A stretch of 64,000 nt of DNA. Origin: OCS155 cluster bacterium AG-422-J23 (GTDB taxonomy: Bacteria > Actinomycetota > Acidimicrobiia > Actinomarinales > Actinomarinaceae). Below, one piece after another: positions 42,407 through 51,949 of the stretch (positions are counted from its first letter, which is position 1; the number at the start of each line of letters is the position of its first letter). Below the pieces are notes generated by a model. That model did not search any database, had not been told where the DNA came from, and worked only from the letters and a program-made list of their open reading frames with translations. The position numbers and the translations under genes were made by a program. The DNA is taken from assembly GCA_003213625.1 (NCBI GenBank), contig QCMT01000001.1, positions 305,568 to 369,567 on the forward strand. The letters run 5' to 3'.

Positions 42407-43746
42407 ATCAAAGCTGTATTTGTTTTAATTCTATCAAGTTGTATCTGACTTGGCTCTGCACAACAAAACCAAGTTTCAGATAATTTTGGTACATTTTTAT
42501 AACTGTAATTTGAATTTAATTTCAAATCAGATTGTGTCATATTTTCAATAATTTTGACCATACCTAGATATTGACTATGCTCATCCAAGTCAGGAGTATC
42601 TAGTAAATATTTAAAAAGAGATACTTGTAATTTATTTACATCTTCATTTTTATAATCCCACATGTAACTCAATGAATTTTTATCATAATCCTTTATATAT
42701 TTTTTGATTTCTGATCTTTGGAGAATGAGTGAATGTTTAGGAATCAATAATTTGATAGTTAATTGAATAGGGTCAACCGTTTCTCTAAGTTTATAATTTT
42801 CGATTAAATTAATTATGTCTATCAAATCATTTTGATTTGTCCATGGAGAAAAAGGCATCCAAGTGGGACGGATATCAATATTATTTGTTTGTGATATCTC
42901 TATCGCGTTGGACAAATCAATACTTGAATGATTTTTTTCTAAAATGGTTAAAACTTCATCGTTTGTAGTTTCAAATGCAGATATAACAAAAATCATATTT
43001 AAAGAAGAAAGCTCTTTAAAGTACTTTTCATACTTAATTATGTGCTCTACTTTAATTGTTGAATCATAAGTCACTTCAGGAAATTTTAAATTAAGGTTTT
43101 CAAGTATTTTTAAAGCATGGATTGGACCATTAAAAAAATCTGGATCATTAAATGATATGTGCATTGCACCAGAGTTAACTTGGTTTCCAACATCAAGTAA
43201 TATTTTTTCTAAACTGTAGGTCTTAAAATTACCATTAAATGAGATTGGTATTGGACAATGTGTGCAAGAGTGTTTACAGCCATACGTTGTTTCAACTGAT
43301 CCAGCTATCAAGTTTGAAGATCCGTTTACTAGATGGGCATAATTAGATATATCGGGAAGAATGTCTCTATTTGGTATATTGTTTTTTAGTGAGAATAATT
43401 TATTTTTATTTATATCTAAAAATGAATCTAACTCTCCATTTTCAATATTGCTAATGTGTTTGATTGATGAGTTAAAATCTTCAAGTACAGAACCATAAAG
43501 ACCAAATGTAAATACTTTATTTGGTAATGTTTTGTTCTTTAAAAATTCAATAGATAAAACAGTTGCAGTATGCATTGGTGCATATATACCAAGTACATCA
43601 TATTGATCTATATTTATTTCAGGATTATCAATTGAAAAGTCAACAATATCGAATTCAATATTTTCAGATTTATACTTATCAACAATTTCAGCGATAATTT
43701 TTGGTTGTTTACCTAAATCATAAAACGATGTTAAAAGAATTTTCAC
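42403..43746 (-). CDS. CUAEP/CCAEP-tail radical SAM protein (cysteine form)
   Basis: A 447-residue radical SAM protein. Residues 1-95 look like a B12-binding-type Rossmann domain (LLTSFYDLGKQP...GIYAPMHTA). The cluster motif is Cys157-x3-Cys161-x2-Cys164 (GCKHSCTHC). The C-terminal tail carries Cys428-Cys429-Ala-Glu-Pro within WFCCAEPSQ, the mark of the family I know as CUAEP/CCAEP-tail, in which the second position is selenocysteine in some members. Here both codons are TGT. It overlaps both the LLM-class oxidoreductase and the flavin reductase genes, so the three surely act together. The product is not known. Confidence 0.82.
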   Translation of the reverse strand: MKILLTSFYDLGKQPKIIAEIVDKYKSENIEFDIVDFSIDNPEINIDQYDVLGIYAPMHTATVLSIEFLKNKTLPNKVFTFGLYGSVLEDFNSSIKHISNIENGELDSFLDINKNKLFSLKNNIPNRDILPDISNYAHLVNGSSNLIAGSVETTYGCKHSCTHCPIPISFNGNFKTYSLEKILLDVGNQVNSGAMHISFNDPDFFNGPIHALKILENLNLKFPEVTYDSTIKVEHIIKYEKYFKELSSLNMIFVISAFETTNDEVLTILEKNHSSIDLSNAIEISQTNNIDIRPTWMPFSPWTNQNDLIDIINLIENYKLRETVDPIQLTIKLLIPKHSLILQRSEIKKYIKDYDKNSLSYMWDYKNEDVNKLQVSLFKYLLDTPDLDEHSQYLGMVKIIENMTQSDLKLNSNYSYKNVPKLSETWFCCAEPSQIQLDRIKTNTALI

Positions 43747-44783
43747 AATAATTCTTTTATAAATTTAACCGTTTCAAAATCAATTGGAAGCGAGAGAGAT
43801 ATCTCAGTTATGTTACTTTCTTTCCAGGTTTCCAATTTCTTTTCTATGTCTTTTTTGGTACCTACAAGTGTTAATTCATTTAACAACTCTTTTGGAAAGA
43901 GTTCTTCGGATTCTTTTTTATTACCGCTCAAATAAAGATTTTGAAGCTCATCTGCAATATCTTCATACCCATATTCACAAAATAAGTTGTAGTAGAAGTT
44001 TTTTGATTTAGCGCCCATGCCTCCAACATATAGCGTGTAAATATTTCGTGCGGGATATAGATATTGATCAATTTCATCCTCTTCGCAAACACGACCAAAT
44101 ACAGTTGTTACAATTTCAAATTTATTTTTTTTATCAGAATCACCAGATTTTTTGAATCCATTATTTAGAGATTCTTTATAGATATCCTCACCCTTAATTG
44201 GTGAGTACATAAACGGTAACCATCCTTCCGCAATTTCTGCTGTTAGTTCTACGTTTTTTAATCCAACTGCAGCTAAATATATTGGAATTTCACTTCTGAA
44301 GGGTTGCTCAATTAGCTTAAGTGGCTTACCTAAACCTGTTGTCTCATCACCTTCTAAAGGTAAATCATAATAATCGCCATGATGTTCAACTTTTCCATCC
44401 CTGCTAATAATTTTTCGAACTAGTTCTACATATTCTCTGGTTTTTTTAAGTGGCTTTCCATATGGTACACCGTGCCAACCTTCCACAACTTGTGGACCTG
44501 AAACACCTAAACCTAATCTAAATCTTCCTTTAGACATTTGATCAAGTGTTACAGCTGTCATTGCTGTCATTGCTGGCGTTCTTGCAGGAATTTGCATAAT
44601 CCCTGAACCAATATTCATCTTCTCAGTTAAAGCGGAAAAATATGCAAGAGGTGTTACTGCATCGAAGCCATAAGCTTCAGCCGTCCAGACACAAGATACT
44701 CCTATATCGTCTAATTTTTTTATTAAATCTTTGTCTTCTGAAATATGAGGTCCAAAATAACCAACATTGATGCTTATATCCAT
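43743..44783 (-). CDS. LLM-class (luciferase-like) F420-dependent oxidoreductase
   Basis: A 346-residue luciferase-like TIM-barrel enzyme. The N-terminal GYFGPHISEDKDLIKKLDDIGVSCVWTAEAYGFDA, IGSGIMQIPARTPAMTAMTAVTLDQMSKGRFRLGLGVSGPQVVEGWHG and the later VELVRKI segments are typical of F420-dependent members (glucose-6-phosphate dehydrogenase/MER-like). It probably uses F420; FMN is the alternative. First gene of the operon with the CCAEP radical SAM protein (ATGA overlap) and the flavin reductase. Confidence 0.9.
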   Translation of the reverse strand: MDISINVGYFGPHISEDKDLIKKLDDIGVSCVWTAEAYGFDAVTPLAYFSALTEKMNIGSGIMQIPARTPAMTAMTAVTLDQMSKGRFRLGLGVSGPQVVEGWHGVPYGKPLKKTREYVELVRKIISRDGKVEHHGDYYDLPLEGDETTGLGKPLKLIEQPFRSEIPIYLAAVGLKNVELTAEIAEGWLPFMYSPIKGEDIYKESLNNGFKKSGDSDKKNKFEIVTTVFGRVCEEDEIDQYLYPARNIYTLYVGGMGAKSKNFYYNLFCEYGYEDIADELQNLYLSGNKKESEELFPKELLNELTLVGTKKDIEKKLETWKESNITEISLSLPIDFETVKFIKELL

Positions 44784-44794
44784 AGTTTGTAATT

Positions 44795-45304
44795 TTAATG
44801 TATTTTAAAATTTTCGTTCTCTGTGAGAACATAATCCATTAGTATATCGTGTGATTCTTGGGGTAACTTATCATAAAGATTTACACTTGAACATATTCCT
44901 ACCTTTATTGAATTTGGATATTTTGCTAAAAGTCTATCATAAAGTCCCATTCCCCTACCAAGTCGTACTCCAGATTTTGAAAATGCCAATCCTGGTACAA
45001 AAAATATTTCAGTAGTGTTAGCTATCTCTATATTTTGTGGTTCCATAATTTTAAGTTTGTTGATTACAAGAGGTTCTTTCAAAAGACAAATATTCAACTC
45101 ATTATCATCAAGAAAAGTTGTTTGAATTTCTAAAAATGTATTTAAGAATAAATTAATATCTAGTTCAGAATCCAATGGAATATATGTACATATTTTTTTT
45201 CTTTCTATTAATTTTGATATAAATTTTTGATTTTTATTCGATAGATTAAATTCTTTGTAATCAACTTTTTTTAAGTTACTTCTAAAAATTTTTTTTTCGT
45301 ACAT
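44795..45304 (-). CDS. 5-formyltetrahydrofolate cyclo-ligase family protein
   Basis: A 169-residue protein of the 5-FTHF cyclo-ligase (MTHFS/YgfA) family, which converts 5-formyl-THF to methenyl-THF using ATP. The hallmark is FVPGLAFSKSGVRLGRGMGLYDRLLAKYP. The N-terminal Arg/Lys region is short but present. It precedes the LLM-class oxidoreductase by 11 bases and is divergent from the acyltransferase gene. Confidence 0.88.
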   Translation of the reverse strand: MYEKKIFRSNLKKVDYKEFNLSNKNQKFISKLIERKKICTYIPLDSELDINLFLNTFLEIQTTFLDDNELNICLLKEPLVINKLKIMEPQNIEIANTTEIFFVPGLAFSKSGVRLGRGMGLYDRLLAKYPNSIKVGICSSVNLYDKLPQESHDILMDYVLTENENFKIH

Positions 45305-45342
45305 TTTTACTTATGAATATGATATCACTGTAATATAAGCCC

Positions 45343-46077
45343 ATGCTCAAGAATAAACTATTAAGCTGGATCAATTTATTTATTATGGTACTTTATACAA
45401 TTCCAGTAACTTATAGCATTTGGTTAGTAGGTCTTTTTAGTAAGTACGGTTCTCTAAAATATCACATAGCACAATCATGGGTAAATCCATGGTTATGGGC
45501 AGCAAGAGCAAAAACAACATTTACAAAAGCTGTTGAATATAAAAACAATGAATCTTATGTTGTTATATCGAACCACTTATCAAATATTGATTCGTTGATA
45601 TTATTCAAACTTCTTAAAATTAAATGGGCATTCATGGCCAAAAAAGAAGTCTATAAATTACCTGTCTTCAGAACAGCAGCCAAAGCATTTAACTTTATAA
45701 AAGTTGATAGAGACAATCCAAATGATAGAGAATCAATAAATGAACAGGCTAGAAGTCTTTTTAAGAATGGCTGGTCTTTAATGGTTTACCCTCAAGGAAC
45801 AAGAGTGGATAAAAATGAATTTAGAGAATTTAAAAGTGGTGCATTTCACATAGCTCAACAAAACAATGTAAAGATCTTACCAGTAGTGATAGCTGGTACT
45901 GGTGATATTTGGCCTAAAGGTCGAAAATTTATGAGTAGTGGAAAAGCATTCATTAAGACATTAGAACCTATAGACATGTCTAAATATACAAAAGAAAACA
46001 TAGAAGACCTTGTAAAAGAAACTCATAAAAAGATGAAAAGTGTCTACGACGATATGACTACAAAACTTAAAAGCTAA
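45343..46077 (+). CDS. 1-acyl-sn-glycerol-3-phosphate acyltransferase (PlsC-like)
   Basis: A 244-residue membrane-bound acyltransferase. After an N-terminal membrane segment the HX4D motif NHLSNIDS, the substrate motif FIKVDR and YPQGTR (block III, Q in place of the usual E) are visible, and VLPVVIAGT completes the family signature. It should add the second acyl chain to lysophosphatidate. It is followed two bases later by the UPF0316 gene. Confidence 0.92.
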   Translation: MLKNKLLSWINLFIMVLYTIPVTYSIWLVGLFSKYGSLKYHIAQSWVNPWLWAARAKTTFTKAVEYKNNESYVVISNHLSNIDSLILFKLLKIKWAFMAKKEVYKLPVFRTAAKAFNFIKVDRDNPNDRESINEQARSLFKNGWSLMVYPQGTRVDKNEFREFKSGAFHIAQQNNVKILPVVIAGTGDIWPKGRKFMSSGKAFIKTLEPIDMSKYTKENIEDLVKETHKKMKSVYDDMTTKLKS

Positions 46078-46079
46078 TT

Positions 46080-46595
46080 ATGGAATTACTTTTAGCAGCT
46101 GGTTATATTTTTATACTTCGTCTTATCGACCAAAGTTTAGGAACGCTAAGAACACTTTATGTTAATAAAGGAAAGCCATTTTTTGGTGCAATTCTTGGAT
46201 TTATTGAATCAGGTATTTGGATTATTGCTATATCTCAAGTTATAAAAGATTTAAACGACCCATATTTGGCAGTGGGTTATGCTTTGGGATTTGCTGCAGG
46301 GACTATAGTTGGATCGTACATTGAATCATCTATTGCAATTGGTGATGTTGTAGTACGTATTTTTTCTCCAAAAGATAGTGATAGTAAAAAATTAGCTAAA
46401 GAACTACGCAGTAATGGATATGGTGTAACTGTAATAAATGGAGAAGGTATGGAGGGAGAAGTAACTATTTCGTGGTGTGTCACACCAAGAAAAAAAGTTA
46501 AAGACGTTCTAAAAATTGTTTCAACTATTAGTCCAGATGCTTACATCACAACGGAATCAACAAATCCAACAAAACTTACTGCAAATCGTAAGTAA
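46080..46595 (+). CDS. UPF0316 family membrane protein (DUF5698 plus DUF2179)
   Basis: A 171-residue protein with three membrane spans (about residues 4-20, 35-55, 64-85) followed by a cytoplasmic DUF2179-type domain (KKLAKELRSNGYGVTVINGEGMEG...KKVKDVLKIVSTISPDAYITTE). This is the UPF0316/YebE-like layout. The family function is unknown. The gene abuts the convergent pnp stop. Confidence 0.87.
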   Translation: MELLLAAGYIFILRLIDQSLGTLRTLYVNKGKPFFGAILGFIESGIWIIAISQVIKDLNDPYLAVGYALGFAAGTIVGSYIESSIAIGDVVVRIFSPKDSDSKKLAKELRSNGYGVTVINGEGMEGEVTISWCVTPRKKVKDVLKIVSTISPDAYITTESTNPTKLTANRK

Positions 46596-48872
46596 TTAAA
46601 TACCCTTCTCAAATTCGTCTTCGAAAGAAACTCTCTTTCTTTTCTTATTACCATCATTGTTTTCACGAGGCTTTGAAGATCTTGGTTTCCTTTCTCTCTT
46701 ACCAGATTGTCTCTTCTCAATAGCATCTTCTGGTATTTCGATATCGTTTACAGGTGTTAAACCAACTTTACCATTTTCAATTGAGTCAACTACTACCTGA
46801 ATTTTATCACCTACGGTAAGTACCTTTTCTGGGTCGCCGACTCTAATTTCAGAGTGAAATTTTGATATATGCATTAATCCATCTCTTCCAGGGAGAATAT
46901 TAATAAACGCCCCATATTTAGCAAGACTAACAACCTCTCCTTCATACTCTTGATTTAATTCTGGTTCCTCAGGATCAATAATTGCCATTACCATCTCTTT
47001 CGCAGTATCAAGAGATTCTTGTTCTGTTGAACCAAGTGTGAGTATTCCATCATCATCTATCTCAACACTTGCACCAGTTTCCTCTTCAATCTTCCTAATG
47101 TTTTTTCCTTTCGGCCCAATTACCTCACCAATTTTATCTTTAGGTAGTTCAATTGATTCAAGTCTTGGAGCATTACCAGATAAAGAATCAGCCGGTTCTG
47201 AAATAGTATCTTCCATGATATCCAAGATATGATGTCGAGCATCTTTTGCTTGCTCAAGAGCTTTTCTTAAAATATCGGATGGTAGACCTTCAATTTTCAT
47301 ATCTAATTGAAGAGCAGTTATCACTCCTCTGGTTCCTGCAACTTTAAAGTCCATATCACCTAATGCGTCCTCTGCTCCTAAAATATCGGTTAAAGTTACA
47401 AATTCTTTATTTTTAGATATTAAACCCATTGCTATTCCTGAAACGTGTTCTCTAATTGGCACACCAGCTGCCATCAAAGAAAGACTTGATGCACATACAG
47501 AAGCTTGAGAAGTAGAGCCATTTGATGAAATAGCTTCACTCACAACTCTTATGGTGTAGGGAAAGTCAGCCTTTGGAGGAATAACAGGTAGTATCGCTTT
47601 TTCTGCCAAAGCACCATGACCTATCTCCCTTCTTTTTGGTCCCCTCATCATATAGGCCTCACCTGTTGAATATGGTGGAAAATTGTAATGATGCATGTAC
47701 CTTTTTGTGGTAACTGTATCTATTGTGTCTAACATTTGTTCAAGCCTTGACATGCCCAATGTTGTTACATTCAATACCTGAGTTTCACCTCTAAGAAACA
47801 AAGATGATCCATGAACCATAGGTAATAAATTGATTTCAGAAGAAATATTTCTAATATCTGTAGGAGATCTTCCATCAAGTCTTGGACCTCCACTAACAAC
47901 TCTATCCCTAACTAATTCTTTAAATATAGATTTAAAGGCTAATTTGATAGCTTTAGAGTTATCCTCTTCTTCATCTAAAAATTCTTCAACAACTTTTTCT
48001 TGTAATTCATTTTGGCGTGAGCTTCTCTCAGACCTATCAATTATTGAGGCAATTTCATTAAGTTCGTCTTTGCAACTTGATTCAATTTTTGACTTTAGTT
48101 CATCGGTGTAATCTTCAATTAGTGGCCAATCAACAGTTGGGATATCATTCATTGAAACTAGCTCTTTTTGAGAATTTATTAATGATAAAATATAATCTTT
48201 AGACATGTCTATACCATCTGCAACTATTTCTTCAGATGGAGCAAGGCTTCCTTCGTCAATTTTTTCAAATGTATTTTCCTTAGCGCCAGCTTCAACCATC
48301 ACAATATCAATTTCATTATTTTCATTGAGTTTTCCAGCTATGACCATATCAAAAATTGAATCTTCTTGTTCTGTATTCGTAGCTTGTACAACCCATTCAT
48401 CATTAATGAGAGACATCCTTACTGCGCCAACTGGTGATTCCAATGGAATACCAGCAAGTTGTAAACCAAGTGAAGCAGCATTTAAAGATAAAACGTCATA
48501 TTCGTTTTCGTTATCAACACTCAAAACTGTTGCAATAATTTGTGTTTCACATCTAAAACCATCTTTAAATGAAGGCCTTAGTGGTCTATCTATTAATCGA
48601 CAAGCTAAAATTGCTTTCTCTGTTTGCCTTCCTTCTCTTCTAAAAAATCCACCAGGAATTTTACCAGCGGCATACATTCTCTCTTCGACATCGACAGTCA
48701 AAGGAAAGAAATCAATTCCTTCTCTTACTGATTCATTTGCAACTGTTGTTACAAGTACATTTGTATCTCCAGATGTTACAACTACAGAACCAGGAGCCTG
48801 GAGAGCTAATTTACCTGTTTCAAATTTAATTTCTTTATCACCAATATTGCATGTGACATTTGTTACGGACAT
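46596..48872 (-). CDS. pnp: Polyribonucleotide nucleotidyltransferase (PNPase)
   Basis: A 758-residue PNPase: two RNase PH-like domains (GRTDV-type core near residue 90 GGFFRREGRQTEKAILACRLIDRPLRP; second near 400), a KH domain (IGKVIGPKGKNIRKIEEETG) and an S1 domain (GEVVSLAKYGAFINILPGRDGLMHIS). It degrades RNA 3' to 5' using phosphate. The C-terminal tail is very basic. It lies downstream of rpsO with a strong hairpin between them. Confidence 0.98.
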   Translation of the reverse strand: MSVTNVTCNIGDKEIKFETGKLALQAPGSVVVTSGDTNVLVTTVANESVREGIDFFPLTVDVEERMYAAGKIPGGFFRREGRQTEKAILACRLIDRPLRPSFKDGFRCETQIIATVLSVDNENEYDVLSLNAASLGLQLAGIPLESPVGAVRMSLINDEWVVQATNTEQEDSIFDMVIAGKLNENNEIDIVMVEAGAKENTFEKIDEGSLAPSEEIVADGIDMSKDYILSLINSQKELVSMNDIPTVDWPLIEDYTDELKSKIESSCKDELNEIASIIDRSERSSRQNELQEKVVEEFLDEEEDNSKAIKLAFKSIFKELVRDRVVSGGPRLDGRSPTDIRNISSEINLLPMVHGSSLFLRGETQVLNVTTLGMSRLEQMLDTIDTVTTKRYMHHYNFPPYSTGEAYMMRGPKRREIGHGALAEKAILPVIPPKADFPYTIRVVSEAISSNGSTSQASVCASSLSLMAAGVPIREHVSGIAMGLISKNKEFVTLTDILGAEDALGDMDFKVAGTRGVITALQLDMKIEGLPSDILRKALEQAKDARHHILDIMEDTISEPADSLSGNAPRLESIELPKDKIGEVIGPKGKNIRKIEEETGASVEIDDDGILTLGSTEQESLDTAKEMVMAIIDPEEPELNQEYEGEVVSLAKYGAFINILPGRDGLMHISKFHSEIRVGDPEKVLTVGDKIQVVVDSIENGKVGLTPVNDIEIPEDAIEKRQSGKRERKPRSSKPRENNDGNKKRKRVSFEDEFEKGI

Positions 48873-48894
48873 TTATCCTCATTTCCAAGATGAG

Positions 48895-48937
48895 GTTATT
48901 AATTGCCAGCTTTCCTTAAAAGCTCTCAATTAATAAC
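48895..48937 (-). promoter_or_regulatory. Long hairpin in the rpsO-pnp intergenic leader
   Basis: GTTATTAATTG and CAATTAATAAC form a perfect 11-bp outer stem enclosing a second inner stem (AGCTT/AAGCT). It lies 23 bases before the pnp ATG. In E. coli an RNase III hairpin in the same place controls PNPase autoregulation; a similar role, or partial termination after rpsO, is likely. Confidence 0.65.
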
Positions 48938-48955
48938 GCTCTATCTTATATTTAT

Positions 48956-49213
48956 TTACTTTCTTAAACCAAGTTTATCAATTAAAGAACGATATCTCTC
49001 AACATCTTGATTTTCAAGATATTGAAGAAGCCTTTTTCTTTTACCCACAAGCATCAATAGTCCTCTTCTTGTGTGATGGTCTTTCTTGTGTATTTTTAAA
49101 TGATCGGTTAAATCATTTATTCTTTGTGTAAGTAAAGCAACCTGTACTTCAGTAGAACCGGTATCATTTTCAGATTTACCGTATTCTTTAATTATTTTTT
49201 CTTTGGTTGTCAT
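48956..49213 (-). CDS. rpsO: 30S ribosomal protein S15
   Basis: An 85-residue S15. The [38 protein letters not shown] and [14 protein letters not shown] blocks are diagnostic. The start is set at the ATG at 49213 ([12 protein letters not shown]), since a TTG three codons earlier would add an unusual leader. S15 binds 16S rRNA early in 30S assembly and represses its own translation in other bacteria. Confidence 0.97.
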   Translation of the reverse strand: MTTKEKIIKEYGKSENDTGSTEVQVALLTQRINDLTDHLKIHKKDHHTRRGLLMLVGKRKRLLQYLENQDVERYRSLIDKLGLRK

Positions 49214-49252
49214 TCGAAACAATAATAGTAGTCAATAGATCTAAAGTGTAAA

Positions 49253-50149
49253 TTATATGTATTTCTTTACTGATTCAATATCATCTAAAACTTGGTTTTT
49301 TAGCTCATCAATATTTTCAAACTTTTGCTCATCACGGATAAAATTTTTCAAAGAAAGTTTTATTTCCTTATGATATATATCATCGTTAAAATTCAAAATA
49401 TGTGCTTCAATTTTTACAGAATCTTCATCATCAACGGTTGGATTTAAACCAATGTTAGCAATGCAATTGAACATCTTTTTATCAACTTCAATAACACCGT
49501 AATATACTCCGTATGTTGGTAAAAAAACTTCTTCATCTAATGTGAGATTTGCAGTTGGAAAACCTAACTCACTTCCTAACTGTTTCCCTTTTTTTACCTT
49601 ACCTGTGAGAGAGTAATCTCTACCTAATAGATTATTAGCTTTATCAATCTCACCAGAAGATAGGTAATATCGTAATTTAGTAGATGAGACTTTTTCATTA
49701 TTTATTAAAAAATCTTCTAAGAGAAAAATATTATCTTCACCAAAATAATCAATTAAGGTATTTATATCACCAGATCTGTTTTTACCAAATTTAAAATCTT
49801 TACCAACAACAATTCTTTTTATACCAAGGTTTTCATCCAAAAACTTACAAAAATCTGTAGATGATATTTTATTGAATTGTTCAAAATTTAAATAAATTAA
49901 ATTTTTTGGACTAAATGTTTCAAAAATTTCATTTCTCTCTTTTTTTGAAACTAAAGGTTTAAGAGATTCATTAAAGTAAATCTTCGGCAACACATTGAAT
50001 GTAACAATATCGAATTGTTTATTTAAATCTTTTGTTTTTTTGAATAACTCTTGGTGAGCTAAGTGAACTCCATCGAAGGCACCGATGCAGACAATTTCAG
50101 AATTATCATTAACTTTTTCTGTTGTATCTAATTTTCCGTAAATTTTCAT
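49253..50149 (-). CDS. ribF: Bifunctional riboflavin kinase / FAD synthetase
   Basis: A 298-residue RibF. The N-terminal FAD synthetase half has GAFDGVHLAHQEL and the VVGKDFKFGKNRSGD block; the C-terminal riboflavin kinase half has GRDYSLTGKVKKGKQLGSELGFPTANL and GVYYGVI. It converts riboflavin to FMN and FAD. It overlaps the end of truB by 4 bases. Position between truB and rpsO is the common bacterial order. Confidence 0.96.
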   Translation of the reverse strand: MKIYGKLDTTEKVNDNSEIVCIGAFDGVHLAHQELFKKTKDLNKQFDIVTFNVLPKIYFNESLKPLVSKKERNEIFETFSPKNLIYLNFEQFNKISSTDFCKFLDENLGIKRIVVGKDFKFGKNRSGDINTLIDYFGEDNIFLLEDFLINNEKVSSTKLRYYLSSGEIDKANNLLGRDYSLTGKVKKGKQLGSELGFPTANLTLDEEVFLPTYGVYYGVIEVDKKMFNCIANIGLNPTVDDEDSVKIEAHILNFNDDIYHKEIKLSLKNFIRDEQKFENIDELKNQVLDDIESVKKYI

Positions 50150-51027
50150 ATTAAAACTTTTTGTGGTTTGAACTTATTTTCATTGTATGGTTCATAAATG
50201 GCAACAATTGAATTTTTATTTTCTATTATATGTGGACCATCAGATCCAAATAATGAACTTTGCAAAAAATTTCCATTTTTAATATCTTTTAAAACATCAT
50301 CCTCAACTGAAATAATTGGTATATCAAACAAAATTCTCCAATTTAATGGTTCAGGTATATTTGTTCTCTCTAACTGTTCAATGTTTTTAATAACATTTGA
50401 ATTTTTATTATTTAAATTCCCAATTTCAATTCTATTAATTGAAGATACCACCGCTTTCGTTCCAATTGATTTAGCTAAGTCTACAATTAATGATCTGATG
50501 TAGGTTCCCTTACTAACTGTGGCTATAAATTTTGCTTTATTTCCCTCATAACTAATTAATTTAAAATTATTCACTGCTACATCTCGTATTGGTAGCTCTA
50601 CTTCTTTTTCTTGTCGTGCATACTTATAAAGTCGTTTACCTTTTACTTTTACTGCAGAATAAATTGGTGGTACCTGTTTAATATTGCCTGTAAGTCCTGA
50701 AATACCTTTATCCAATTCTTCTAATTTACTTTCCAAATTTATTAACTCAATTTCTACTAACTCTGAATCAGTATCGTTGGTAGATGATTCAAACCCAAAC
50801 AAAGCCTCAAATTCATACGTCTTTTGAGTGTTGTCAATGTAATCAAATAATTTTGTATATTTATTTGTTGCGATCAACATTAATCCCTCCGCATTTGGAT
50901 CTAATGTTCCGGAATGTCCAACCTTCTGGAATTTATATTTTTTTTTAAAAAATGTACAAAGATCTTGAGATGTCCAGCTATTAGGTTTATTAAGTAAATA
51001 AAAGTCAGATTGATTTTCTAATTTCAT
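50146..51027 (-). CDS. truB: tRNA pseudouridine(55) synthase
   Basis: A 293-residue TruB. The catalytic motif GHSGTLDPNAEGLM holds the essential Asp, and LLNKPNSWTSQDL and VPPIYSAVKVKGKRLYKYAR are typical. It makes pseudouridine 55 in the T-loop of tRNAs. The start at 51027 (MKLENQ) is chosen; the longer frame to 51129 lies inside nrnA and gives an unlike N-terminus. Even so the gene overlaps nrnA by 23 bases. Confidence 0.95.
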   Translation of the reverse strand: MKLENQSDFYLLNKPNSWTSQDLCTFFKKKYKFQKVGHSGTLDPNAEGLMLIATNKYTKLFDYIDNTQKTYEFEALFGFESSTNDTDSELVEIELINLESKLEELDKGISGLTGNIKQVPPIYSAVKVKGKRLYKYARQEKEVELPIRDVAVNNFKLISYEGNKAKFIATVSKGTYIRSLIVDLAKSIGTKAVVSSINRIEIGNLNNKNSNVIKNIEQLERTNIPEPLNWRILFDIPIISVEDDVLKDIKNGNFLQSSLFGSDGPHIIENKNSIVAIYEPYNENKFKPQKVLI

Positions 51028-51949
51028 GTTCAATTTTTTCAAGAATAAATTCAGGTGATTGGTTACTAGAAAAACCACTAGCAGCGACATGTCCCCCTCC
51101 ACCAAAAATAGAAGCAATTTTTTGGACATCGATATCGCCTCTTGATCTTAGACTTCCCTTAAATGAACCATCTTCTTGCTCTTTTATAAGTAAAGCAACT
51201 GTTGATTCCTTAACAAGTCTTACAACATCAATAAGAAAATCTGTTTCTTCTGGTTCTACTTTGTAATCTTTGTAGTCATTTTGAAATACAATTGAATGTG
51301 CAAATTGTAAGTCTTCATTTAGGACTATTCTTTCAATTATCTTGCTTTGAAGAGTTAATGCGTTGAACTCTATTGAACCATATATGTTTTCACTGATTTT
51401 AGAAAGATTAGCTCCATTACTTAAAAGCTCAGCAGCAATGCTAAATACTTCTGAAGTTGTGTTTGAGTATTGAAAACGACCCGTATCAGTAATTAAACCT
51501 GTAAGTAGACAGTTTGCCATTTCATCATTAATTTCAATATTTTCATCTTTAAATTGTCTGAACAAAACTTGTGTTGTACTCGCTGCATGAGGATCAATAA
51601 TCTGTAAATCTCCAAAAGATGGATCAACATGATGATCAATAACAACAATGTTCTCAGCTGCTAATACAACTTCTTCGTATTTACCAAGCCTTGATGAATT
51701 TCCACAATCAAATACAAATACAGTTTTGTAATTTTCTTTTAAGTCATCGGATATTAAATGATAAGGTAGGTGATTAAGATTAGATGGTAATTTAGTTGTA
51801 ATATCGAAATTAACATCAGATATAATATTTTGAGAATCAAAAAATAATTTTAAAGCAAAAGCTGAACCTAAAGCATCTCCATCTGGATTTACATGACCAG
51901 TTATAAAAATTGGACCATTATCAGCATAATCAATTAACTTAGTTTTCAT
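51005..51949 (-). CDS. nrnA: DHH/DHHA1 phosphoesterase, oligoribonuclease NrnA family
   Basis: A 314-residue DHH phosphoesterase. The motifs GHVNPDGDALGS, VFVFDCGN, VIDHH and, in DHHA1, GGGGHVAASGF are all present. NrnA degrades short oligoribonucleotides and dephosphorylates pAp. It lies in the rbfA-nrnA-truB cluster, the usual position. It overlaps rbfA by 11 bases. Confidence 0.95.
   Translation of the reverse strand: MKTKLIDYADNGPIFITGHVNPDGDALGSAFALKLFFDSQNIISDVNFDITTKLPSNLNHLPYHLISDDLKENYKTVFVFDCGNSSRLGKYEEVVLAAENIVVIDHHVDPSFGDLQIIDPHAASTTQVLFRQFKDENIEINDEMANCLLTGLITDTGRFQYSNTTSEVFSIAAELLSNGANLSKISENIYGSIEFNALTLQSKIIERIVLNEDLQFAHSIVFQNDYKDYKVEPEETDFLIDVVRLVKESTVALLIKEQEDGSFKGSLRSRGDIDVQKIASIFGGGGHVAASGFSSNQSPEFILEKIEHEIRKSI

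Noticed and set aside
48205..48933. 242-codon plus-strand ORF over pnp
   Set aside because: Ser-rich shadow of the well-conserved pnp gene on the other strand.
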